This document shows, one piece after another, positions 28,587 to 36,767 of a stretch of 64,000 nt of DNA. The position numbers and the translations under genes are program-made. The notes beneath the pieces are model-generated. The model ran no database searches and was not told the origin of the DNA. It was given only the letters and a program-made list of their open reading frames with translations. Within the stretch, counting starts at the first letter, position 1, and each line of letters begins with the position of its first letter. Source of the stretch: Cunninghamella blakesleeana (Eukaryota > Mucoromycota > Mucoromycetes > Mucorales > Cunninghamellaceae); contig JAFCIZ010000002.1 of assembly GCA_017871115.1 (NCBI GenBank), positions 3,059,501 through 3,123,500 of the forward strand. The letters are read 5' to 3'.

Positions 28587-28604
28587 TGGTGCTCACTGGC
28601 GGGG
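28587..28604 (+). promoter_or_regulatory. E1 primer-binding site
   Basis: TGGTGCTCACTGGCGGGG starts five bases after the LTR and begins with the TGG expected to pair with a tRNA CCA end. Equivalent sites are at 36598 (E2) and 44810 (E3). The primer tRNA cannot be named from this window. Confidence 0.7.
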
Positions 28605-28756
28605 ATAATACTAAAAACCGGGGAAACACTAATTATCAAGGAATAACTAAATCTATAAAAGAATATAATCAAGAATACTTAAATTCAAGTTAAACAACTA
28701 CTTTAAAAATACACAAACTTTATCATCCTATTTCAAAAACTTATCTTTATATTCCA

Positions 28757-29878
28757 ATGGAAAATCCACAAAAATCAAGTATCGAGCAAACCGCGTTGGA
28801 AAATCATGATCATCACCATGATCCTAACCTTGCTGCTAAGCTGAAGCTTAATCTTTTAACTTTTTCAGGTTCTGATGACGAAGACTTTCGTTATTTTGAA
28901 AAGTCCTTGGAAAATTATTTTAAATTATCTAGAGTTGGTATGGATAGAAGGGCAATTATCTTGAAGGTGCAATTGTCTGGTCCTGCTGAATTCTATTTTG
29001 AACAATTAGAACAAGATCCTAATATGGCTAATGATTATCAAAAATTGATGAATGCTTTAAGGGAAAAGTATGTCACCAAAGAATTGATATTATCATACGA
29101 AATTGCACTTGGTACTATTAAACAAGGCAATGACGAAAGACCAAAGAACTTTTTGGCACGTATCCAAGAAATGGCAAGATTGGCACAATTGAAGGATGAC
29201 CATATTATATTGATGAGATTCCGTGCTGGTTTAAAAGAAGAAATCAGAATACACTGTATGGATCAAGGTGCTGAAACATTGAATCAATGGTATAACTATG
29301 CTGAAAATTGGTGGAAGACAAGACATATACAATCATTACCATCTGTATGTAATCTTACCAATGCTAATAGATTTGCTGGAGGCCATAAAAAGAAGTCAAA
29401 TAATAATTATGGTGATCATAATGGCAATATATCATTAAATACAGCTGAACATGTTGATGGAGAATCTGCATTCATGCAAAAACTTTTAGGTCATATGGAA
29501 AAATTGATAAACACCAAATTGGAAGACAAAAGAGGTTTGTACAATAACCAAAGAAACAACAACAATAATAATCGTAACAACCAAACATATAATGGACCTA
29601 ATAATTACAACAGAAATAATAATCAAAAATACAGAAATAATCAGTATAACAATTATCGTCAATATAATAATAATAATAACAACAACAATAATCATAATTA
29701 TAACAATCAATATTTACCTGAAGATAATTATAACAACAGAGATTATTATTACCAAGGAAATCAAATGCATAATAATAATAATTATAATCCACAATATAAC
29801 TATCCACAACAAAATAATTATAATAATCCACCAAATAATAATCAAAACAACACACCAGTTAATGGTTCAAAAAACTAA
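28757..29878 (+). CDS. E1 Gag
   Basis: 373 residues. Residues about 30-190 form a Ty3-type capsid domain (LNLLTFSGSDDEDFRYFEKS; QGNDERPKNFLARIQEMARL). The rest is a long Asn-rich tail with Tyr, Arg and Gln and no CX2CX4HX4C knuckle, so RNA binding must rely on the low-complexity tail. Gag ends in the slippery context TCA AAA AAC TAA, where a -1 shift continues into pol. It builds the virus-like particle of the element. It differs at only a few positions from E2 Gag. Confidence 0.88.
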   Translation: MENPQKSSIEQTALENHDHHHDPNLAAKLKLNLLTFSGSDDEDFRYFEKSLENYFKLSRVGMDRRAIILKVQLSGPAEFYFEQLEQDPNMANDYQKLMNALREKYVTKELILSYEIALGTIKQGNDERPKNFLARIQEMARLAQLKDDHIILMRFRAGLKEEIRIHCMDQGAETLNQWYNYAENWWKTRHIQSLPSVCNLTNANRFAGGHKKKSNNNYGDHNGNISLNTAEHVDGESAFMQKLLGHMEKLINTKLEDKRGLYNNQRNNNNNNRNNQTYNGPNNYNRNNNQKYRNNQYNNYRQYNNNNNNNNNHNYNNQYLPEDNYNNRDYYYQGNQMHNNNNYNPQYNYPQQNNYNNPPNNNQNNTPVNGSKN

Positions 29879-29918
29879 ATAGGGCAATTGTAACAGATGG
29901 TCAATTGGGAATCCCTAT
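29869..29918 (+). promoter_or_regulatory. E1 -1 ribosomal frameshift signal
   Basis: In the gag frame the bases read A AAA AAC TAA, a canonical X XXY YYZ slippery heptamer at 29869-29875 directly before the gag stop. Four bases later a hairpin can form: TAGGG plus CAATTG on the 5' side, an 11-nt loop, CAATTG, a 5-nt bulge, and CCCTA (with one further A-T pair outside). The pol frame is -1 relative to gag and open from 29863. The same arrangement is at 37895-37944 (E2) and 46002-46050 (E3). Confidence 0.85.
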
Positions 29919-32900
29919 TACAAAATCCATTCATCCAAATAATAATCAACTATATCAAGAAAATAATATTAATAAATATCACAACTATAATACACCAAAT
30001 AATGACAACTTAAATACACGAAATTATAATCCCAATACTTACGTTCCACATAACATAATGGACAACCATAATGATTATTTATCAGCACAAAATCATTATT
30101 ATCTTCAAAATATATTAGATAGTGATCAAGAAATCAATGATTGTGATTTTAATGTTGCTGCAAATCCAAAACCACCAGTTGTTGAAAAAGCAATAAGAAA
30201 ACCACGTACAAGGAAGACTATAGAAAAACCAAGTACATCAGCAGCTGCTACAAAATCTATTCCACAACAAATACAACAAGATATTCGTGATCATACACAT
30301 GTTCCACCACAAAATAATCCATTTTTCCAAAACGTATTTTCACAGCATCCAAATCAAGATGTAGCTGAACCTTCTAAATCAAATAATAATGATATGATGG
30401 AAGAAGTACAAATAATAAATGATAAAAGGAAAAAAGTATCCATTCAAGAACCACCTGTGGATAAAAAGAAGAAGACACCAAAAAGGAAATCACAACCATT
30501 ATCAATAAATTATAATATTTCTGAAGATATATTACATCAAAAAGCTAATATTAATGTTGGTGATCTTATAACTATATCTGCTCCATTAAGAAGAGAATTG
30601 ATTACAGCTTGTAGACAATCAAGAATAAAAAGACCAGTTGATAAAGGTAAAGAAAAAGATGTACAATTAAATTCTATTGATAATAGTGATGTTGTAACTA
30701 CCGCTGCATATGCCGATATAATGGTGAATGATGTAAAGGTTACTGGATTAATTGATTGTGGAGCTGCAAGAGCTTGTATGTCCAGGGCAATGATGAAATC
30801 ATTAGATCTAGAAATTGATGCACCATCTACAAGTATTTTTGTGATGGGAAATGGTACTAAACAACCTGCGTTAGGTGTAATTCATGATGTTCCTATTACT
30901 GTTGGTAAAGGATTGACTATACCAATTGATGTTGAAGTATTACCAAAGTGTCCACCACATATAGTGTTAGGTACTAGCTGGTTGGATCATGCACAAGCGG
31001 TGATTAACTTTAAAACGGGTACTTTAAAGGTGACTTATAAACGTCGTACACAAGAAATTCCAATTACATATATAAAATCAAATGAACGTCCATATACATA
31101 CCAACGTGTTACAAATGCAAGATATGAATTGGAACAGCCGCAAGATGAAGATGTAGCTGAAAATATATCAAGTGCTAGTGATTCAGAAGATGATACTGAT
31201 TCTAATGATGAAGATTCTACTGATGATGGAGATTCTACTTATAGCAATGAAGAAGATGCTGTACAAGATGATGAAGACTTTTATTTAATGGATGATCATG
31301 CAAAAAGTCCAGTAATCCTAACACGTCCAAATAAAGATGAAGGTACTATGATGATATTAAGTGGAAGTACTGGTTTATCAATACCACCTTACCATATTTG
31401 TCAAATCAACTATGCTATTGATGAAAATATAATTGTTCCACATTTTAAACATCTTGATGAATTTTTGGATAAACATGAAGACTTTGATGTAATCTTGGAA
31501 ATTATCAATAAAACTGAAGACATGATGGAAATACCGCCAAACAACGTACTAGGTGAATTCATAAATAGGAAACAATTTCCAATACAAAAGGATCCATATG
31601 TCGAATATACTGGTTATGATTTTGAAGACCACTATAGAGAATTACCACCTTCTCTGCTGGAAGATGATACTGAAGAAATTATTCTTGATCCTAATATAAA
31701 AGGAAAAATCCAAATGGGTGATATACCTGAAGAATACAAAAAGAAATTTTATAAATTAATACATCATTACCAAGATATCTTTGATTGGAATAATGATAAA
31801 ATGGGAAAAACTACATTAATCGAACATGAAATAATATTAAAAGAAAACACATTACCTATCAGACATAGACCATATAGATTGGGACCAAGTGAACAAGAAT
31901 ATTTGAAGAATGAATTAAACCGTCTTTGTGAATTGGGAATTATAAAACCTTCAAATTCACCTTTTACTGCACCAATTATTTTAGTCAAAAAGAAGAATGG
32001 TGAATATCGTATGGTAGTTGACTATCGTAAACTGAATACACATACAAAGGTTGATTCATATCCACTACCACGTATTGATGATTTAATTGATGAACTTGGA
32101 AAATCAAAAATATTTTCTGCTTTGGATTTAAGATCTGGTTTCCATCAAGTTCCATTAAAAGAATCAAGTAAAGAATTAACTGGCTTTACAACTAAATTTG
32201 GTACTTATCAATACGAAATGCTGCCAATGGGATTGGTGAATAGTCCTGCTACCTTCCAAAGATTAATTGATATCTGTTATAAAGATTTGCTGCATAGTAA
32301 TCTAGTTGCATTTATTGATGATCTTAATGTACATTCTAAAAACTTGGATCAACACCTAATTGACTTGGAAAGATTATTTGAATACACTAGAAGAGGTGGA
32401 TTGGTGTTTAATATTGAAAAGTGTATATTCTTTAAAGATGAATTAAAATTTTTAGGCTACATAATAACTGCTGAAGGAATCAAGACAGATCCAGATAAAA
32501 TTGCAAAGGTTAAAGATTATCCAATACCAAAAACAATTAAACAAGTTAGAGGCTTCTTAGGTTTAGCTTCTTATTACAGAAGATTTGTAAAAGGATTTGC
32601 TGCTACTGCTAGGCCATTACATGATCAAACAAAAACCAAAAAGAGAATACCATGGACAGAAGATACAACAAAAGCTTTTGAAAAATTAAAGGAAAATCTA
32701 ATCAATGCTCCAATATTAAGAAGACCTGATTTTGATAAACCATTCATTGTTGTATGCGATGCTTCACAACTAGGATTAGGTTCTATATTAACACAACTAG
32801 ATGATGATGGTCGTGAACATCCAATAATATTTGCTAGTAGAGGATTGAAGAATAGTGAATTAAACTATGGTGCTACTAAATTAGAATGTCTTGCTTTGGT

Positions 32901-33114
32901 ATGGAGTTTACAAATATTCAGACCGTATTTATTGGGAAAGAAGTTTACTGTTATATCTGATCATTCGCCGCTAAAATGGTTAATTGAATCGCCAAAAGCT
33001 ACTGGAATTGTTGCAAGATGGATCACATATTTGGCCGATTATGAATTTGAAATCAAATATAGGGCTGGAAGAAAACAAGAAGCTGCCGATTTTCTTTCAA
33101 GACTAGGCTACTAA
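29875..33114 (+). CDS. E1 Pol: protease, reverse transcriptase, RNase H
   Basis: About 1,079 residues counted from the frameshift. An Asn-rich linker is followed by a retropepsin-like domain with GLIDCGAARACMS (Asp-Cys-Gly where Asp-Thr/Ser-Gly is usual) and HIVLGTSWLDHA. The reverse transcriptase has APIILVKKKNGEYRMVVDYR, ALDLRSGFHQVPL, LPMGLVNSPATFQR and catalytic VAFIDDLNVHSK (FIDD variant of YxDD). RNase H has FIVVCDASQLGLGSIL, KLECLALVWSL and VISDHSPLKWL, ending at FLSRLGY. Integrase is not in this frame, unlike most Ty3/gypsy pol proteins. The frame is entered by a -1 shift from gag. Confidence 0.9.
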   Translation, partial: LNRAIVTDGQLGIPITKSIHPNNNQLYQENNINKYHNYNTPNNDNLNTRNYNPNTYVPHNIMDNHNDYLSAQNHYYLQNILDSDQEINDCDFNVAANPKPPVVEKAIRKPRTRKTIEKPSTSAAATKSIPQQIQQDIRDHTHVPPQNNPFFQNVFSQHPNQDVAEPSKSNNNDMMEEVQIINDKRKKVSIQEPPVDKKKKTPKRKSQPLSINYNISEDILHQKANINVGDLITISAPLRRELITACRQSRIKRPVDKGKEKDVQLNSIDNSDVVTTAAYADIMVNDVKVTGLIDCGAARACMSRAMMKSLDLEIDAPSTSIFVMGNGTKQPALGVIHDVPITVGKGLTIPIDVEVLPKCPPHIVLGTSWLDHAQAVINFKTGTLKVTYKRRTQEIPITYIKSNERPYTYQRVTNARYELEQPQDEDVAENISSASDSEDDTDSNDEDSTDDGDSTYSNEEDAVQDDEDFYLMDDHAKSPVILTRPNKDEGTMMILSGSTGLSIPPYHICQINYAIDENIIVPHFKHLDEFLDKHEDFDVILEIINKTEDMMEIPPNNVLGEFINRKQFPIQKDPYVEYTGYDFEDHYRELPPSLLEDDTEEIILDPNIKGKIQMGDIPEEYKKKFYKLIHHYQDIFDWNNDKMGKTTLIEHEIILKENTLPIRHRPYRLGPSEQEYLKNELNRLCELGIIKPSNSPFTAPIILVKKKNGEYRMVVDYRKLNTHTKVDSYPLPRIDDLIDELGKSKIFSALDLRSGFHQVPLKESSKELTGFTTKFGTYQYEMLPMGLVNSPATFQRLIDICYKDLLHSNLVAFIDDLNVHSKNLDQHLIDLERLFEYTRRGGLVFNIEKCIFFKDELKFLGYIITAEGIKTDPDKIAKVKDYPIPKTIKQVRGFLGLASYYRRFVKGFAATARPLHDQTKTKKRIPWTEDTTKAFEKLKENLINAPILRRPDFDKPFIVVCDASQLGLGSILTQLDDDGREHPIIFASRGLKNSELNYGATKLECLALVWSLQIFRPYLLGKKFTVISDHSPLKWLIESPKATGIVARWITYLADYEFEIKYRAGRKQEAADFLSRLGY

Positions 33115-33212
33115 AATAACAAAATGCAAAAATATAAATACATATATATATAAAAAAAAAAAAAAAAAAAAAAACAAACAAAAAAAAAAAAAAAATTCAA
33201 TTACTTACCAAT

Positions 33213-33247
33213 CGACCAAGTTTTGCTGAAGTCGTAAAAAGCTGCAT
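33213..33247 (+). promoter_or_regulatory. E1 conserved intercistronic motif before integrase
   Basis: In the 248-bp gap between pol and integrase, after long poly-A runs, the sequence CGACCAAG, 6 nt, TGAAGTCG, AAAAAGCT is conserved in E2 (41248-41283) and, with the same internal spacing, twice in the divergent E3 (49166-49200 and 49518-49550). A CAA-rich leader (AACAACAATACAATCAACAT) follows up to the integrase ATG. Function unknown; it may mark the start or translation entry of an integrase mRNA. Confidence 0.6.
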
Positions 33248-33362
33248 ATATTCAGATAAATACAATATATATAACAACAATACAATCAACATAATCAACA
33301 TAAATACTGAAACAATGTTCAACAAACAATCTAATTAAAAATACACAACAAATAACAGCAAA

Positions 33363-34676
33363 ATGGAACAAATCAAAATCGACTTGATAAAAAATTATTT
33401 AACAACACTAAAATTACCTGATAACATCACCAAAAAGGAAAAGAATTATTTACAAAAACATTCCCATAAATTTATATTACATAATAACGATCTATACAGA
33501 TACAACATCAACTTGCAGACGATCAGAAAAGTTTTGAATAAAGATCAAGTTTCAAAAGCACTATACATGCATCATCAACATCCATTAGGAGGACACATGG
33601 GGTATCACAACACCTTATTTAAACTTGCAAACCATTATTATTGGGAAAACATGACAAAAGATGTACAAAACTATGTCAAAAACTGCAGTAGATGTCAAAC
33701 CACAGGACCTGCCAAACATAACGAATTGTTACATCCTATTCCAACTTCATCTAAACCTTTTTTCCAATGGGCATTAGATGTCAAACACATCTCTACTTCT
33801 AAAAATGGATATAGATATATAGTTGCTGGTATTGATTATCTAACTAAATGGGTTGAAGCTCGAGCATTAAAGTTTCAAACTGCAGCCGAGATTGCTTTAT
33901 TTATTTATGAAGATATCATATGTCGCCATGGTACACCGCATATAATTATAACTGATAATGGAAAACCATTTATAGGTGAACTAATCAAGAAAGTCTGTTT
34001 CTATTATAAAATTCATCACAAGACCATAAGCGTTGGAAATTCACAAGCGAATGGGCTGATAGAAAAGTTTAATTCCACGTTAGGTGCTATTCTAAAGAAG
34101 CTAAATAATAAGGAAAAACAAGTATGGGATCAATATCTACCTTCTGTTTTATTTGCTTATAGGACTATTAAACAAAAATCAACAAATTACTCTCCATTTT
34201 ATTTGACTTACGGTTATGAAGCAAAGACACCTTATGATACAATCATAAATATACCTTTGGAAATAAACTCTGCAAGTTTTCAAAATCAGCTAAGGGAACG
34301 CGCCACAAAAGAATTATTAACACTGAAACGAATAAGAGAAGACGCTGCAGAATTTATACAAAAATCCCAAAAGAATCAAAAAAAGGCTATTGATAAGAAG
34401 ATAAATAATCAAAAGAAAGAATGGAAGCCGCCTTTTAGAACCGGTGATATTGTTATGATGTATGTTGGAAGAAAACCAAACTCTTGGGGTGGAAAAATAT
34501 CTGACAACTGGAAAGGCAAATATATTATTCATCAATGTTTAGGCAAAGGAACATATCTGATAAAAGAATTCAACGTGACCAACACTAAACTAAGAAGGAT
34601 ACACGGAAATAAATTAAAGTTATTACAGATGCCTGATGTATTTTGGATTGACTTTTCCAAAAAGACAATCGTTTAA
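33363..34676 (+). CDS. E1 integrase (separate ORF)
   Basis: 437 residues with its own ATG. The N-terminal HHCC zinc domain is seen as MHHQHPLGGHMGYHN and NCSRCQTTG. The catalytic core has D in FFQWALDVKH, D in IIITDNGKPF and E in SQANGLIEKFNSTLG, the expected D,D,E set. The C-terminal part carries a GPY/F-like module (NWKGKYIIHQCLGKGTYLI) and no chromodomain. It would insert the cDNA into the chromosome. It starts 248 bp after the pol stop, so it needs a separate way of being expressed. Confidence 0.9.
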   Translation: MEQIKIDLIKNYLTTLKLPDNITKKEKNYLQKHSHKFILHNNDLYRYNINLQTIRKVLNKDQVSKALYMHHQHPLGGHMGYHNTLFKLANHYYWENMTKDVQNYVKNCSRCQTTGPAKHNELLHPIPTSSKPFFQWALDVKHISTSKNGYRYIVAGIDYLTKWVEARALKFQTAAEIALFIYEDIICRHGTPHIIITDNGKPFIGELIKKVCFYYKIHHKTISVGNSQANGLIEKFNSTLGAILKKLNNKEKQVWDQYLPSVLFAYRTIKQKSTNYSPFYLTYGYEAKTPYDTIINIPLEINSASFQNQLRERATKELLTLKRIREDAAEFIQKSQKNQKKAIDKKINNQKKEWKPPFRTGDIVMMYVGRKPNSWGGKISDNWKGKYIIHQCLGKGTYLIKEFNVTNTKLRRIHGNKLKLLQMPDVFWIDFSKKTIV

Positions 34677-34691
34677 AGAAAAAAAAAAAAA

Positions 34692-34742
<51 letters not shown>

Positions 34743-34794
34743 ATGATAAAACAAAAAGGAGAAAAATTGAACTTCCGAAGAAAAAAAAAAAAAA

Positions 34795-34804
34795 CTATAA
34801 ATAA
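34795..34804 (+). promoter_or_regulatory. TATA-like box before E1 ORF4
   Basis: TATAAATAAG, within a block AACTATAAATAAGGAAAAA that is also present in E2 (around 42793-42811) although flanking sequence differs. It lies 52 bp before the ORF4 ATG (73 bp in E2). It suggests an internal promoter. Confidence 0.5.
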
Positions 34805-34846
34805 GGAAAAAATTGTACTATATAATTTTTTACTTTTCAAGCAAAA

Positions 34847-35407
34847 ATGGCTCCTCCAAATCAAGACACCTCTTTAAACATGATTATTACTCCTAATAAT
34901 GAACTCTCTCAAGAAAATTCTGTAGATATACACGAAATGGAAGATATCTTAAGTGAACTTGTACCTATAACAGAACCCGTTGATCTTAATTTTTTAACTC
35001 CTGAATTATTATATTGGCTTAATACGGATGTAACTATGAATGGTTGGATAAAAGTTCAAATTCAAGAAAATTACAAGAAGCTGTTTGATGTTTTATTTAA
35101 TGAACAAAAGCTACGTTGGGAAAAAGAAAATCTAGTAGATAATTGTATTATTCCTCAAGCCTTGGAATACATACATAAAAATTGTGAACATCCTGACGTA
35201 ATTGGTTATCAAAAATACGTGAAAACTAGAAGGGAAATATTGAAAGAACTTTTTGTTAGTGGTACATGCTTTGAATTTGATAATGCATTAATAAGAAGAA
35301 TAATTAACCTTGATTCCTGGACACATGAAAAAGATGCGGTGACATCTAAATCCTGGTGGAGGGATGTTATGTTCTGGCTAAACCTCCCATATTTGGGCAA
35401 GGCTTAA
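34847..35407 (+). CDS. E1 ORF4, accessory protein of unknown function
   Basis: 186 residues in the position an env gene would occupy, but without signal peptide or membrane helix. It is soluble-looking and rich in acidic and aromatic residues: ELVPITEPVDLNFLTPELLY, then a helical middle (RWEKENLVDN, QALEYIHKN), a basic segment (KYVKTRREILKELF) and a C-terminal SWWRDVMFWLNLPYLGKA. The last 43 nt lie inside the 3' LTR and the SWWRD codons coincide with the polypurine tract. E2 has a homologue that keeps the core blocks while being far more diverged than its gag or pol. I do not recognise the family. Confidence 0.75.
   Translation: MAPPNQDTSLNMIITPNNELSQENSVDIHEMEDILSELVPITEPVDLNFLTPELLYWLNTDVTMNGWIKVQIQENYKKLFDVLFNEQKLRWEKENLVDNCIIPQALEYIHKNCEHPDVIGYQKYVKTRREILKELFVSGTCFEFDNALIRRIINLDSWTHEKDAVTSKSWWRDVMFWLNLPYLGKA
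35355..35364 (+). promoter_or_regulatory. E1 polypurine tract
   Basis: GGTGGAGGGA immediately before the TG of the 3' LTR; identical at 43353-43362 in E2. It should prime plus-strand DNA synthesis. It is also coding (WWR of ORF4). Confidence 0.7.
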
Positions 35408-35869
35408 CTATAATCTTATTTTATATATATACATATAGGTATATATATCCCATTTAAACTCAGTATAGATATATATATATACTCTCTTATATATATGCAC
35501 TAGCATATATATATCAATGATCGGTATTTAAAATTCAAATCCTTTTTATATAAATACTCGACAATTTTTATTTTATTTTTGAAAAATCAGTTAATAACAA
35601 GTTAATTTTAAATAAAAGAACTTATATTATAACCAATAAGTCTATTAACTCATCTTTTTAGCTAAAGATTATTTTTATTTTATATTAATATTGTTGATTA
35701 CTATCCAATATTACTTTATATTATTTTATTATAATAATCGTTGATCTTTATCCGATATTATACTTATTTTATTTTAATTTTATTACTTTGTCTATATAAT
35801 TGTTGATCTTTATCCAATTATATAATTTATTTTATTTTAAACTATCAATCTAAACTAAGTTGTATCTAC
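35365..35869 (+). repeat. E1 3' LTR, left part (interrupted by E2 and E3)
   Basis: Matches the E1 5' LTR from TGTTATGTTCTGG to GTTGTATCTAC, where E2 begins. The remaining part is at 50967-51081. Confidence 0.88.
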
Positions 35870-36592
35870 TGTTATGGTATGGTTGAACTTATCATACCTA
35901 AATAATCCTAAAAATAATTTTTAAATATATTTTTAAACAAGTGTTTTTGCATATATAAATATATGCATATATATATATATTAACTTTATATTTTATCCAA
36001 TAGTATTTCATAATTTTATATATATTTATTTATTTTATCTTTTATAACTTTATCAATTTATACTCCTCCTTGTTATAATGGTCTTTATAACTTACCTACC
36101 AATCTGGGTTTGAATTCAGATCATTTTTATATATAAAGGAGCGAAATTTTATTTTATTTGGAAAAATCAGTTAATACGAAGTTAATATTCAGTTAATTTG
36201 AAATAAAGATTTATATATATTAAATTCTCTTAACTCATCTTTTTAGCTAAAGATTATATTTATTTTATATTAATATTGTTGATTACTATCCAATATTATT
36301 TTATATTATATTATTATAATAATCGTTGATCTTTATCCGATATTATATTTATTTTATTTTAATTTTATTATTTTGTCTATATAATTGTTGATCTTTATCC
36401 AATTATATAATTTATTTTATTTTATTTTATTATTTTATTTTTATTTTAAACTATCAATCTAAACTAAGTTGTATCTACTTATAAAACAAGATACTGGTGC
36501 TCACTGACGACTAAACTAAACTACAAAACTATCTACTTTCCAAAACTATAAAAGGAAATTCTACTTTTCAAACAACCAAAATTTACACAACA
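35870..36592 (+). repeat. E2 5' LTR
   Basis: 723 bp, TGTTATGG...ACAACA. Shares the R/U5-like part with E1 but not the first half. Contains TATATATAAAGGAG near 36129 and TGGTGCTCACTG at 36495-36506; the primer-binding site TGGTGCTCACTGGCGGGG starts at 36598. Confidence 0.88.
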
Positions 36593-36767
36593 TATTTTGG
36601 TGCTCACTGGCGGGGGATATACTAAAAATCCAGGGAAACACTAATTATCAAGGAATAACTAAATCTATAAAAGAATATAATCAAGAATACTTAAATTCAA
36701 GTAAACAACTACTTTAAAAATATACAAACTTTATCATCCTATTTCAAAAACTTATCTTTATATTCCA

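Noticed and set aside
29486..29882. Long Ile/Tyr/Asn frames on other strands and frames in the gag tails (also 37606-37908 and 45755-46278)
   Set aside because: Shadows of AAT/AAC triplet runs coding the Asn-rich Gag and Pol linkers.
33213..33247. Hammerhead-type ribozyme in the intercistronic motif
   Set aside because: TGAAG...AAAAGCT lacks the CTGATGA core and paired stems of a hammerhead.
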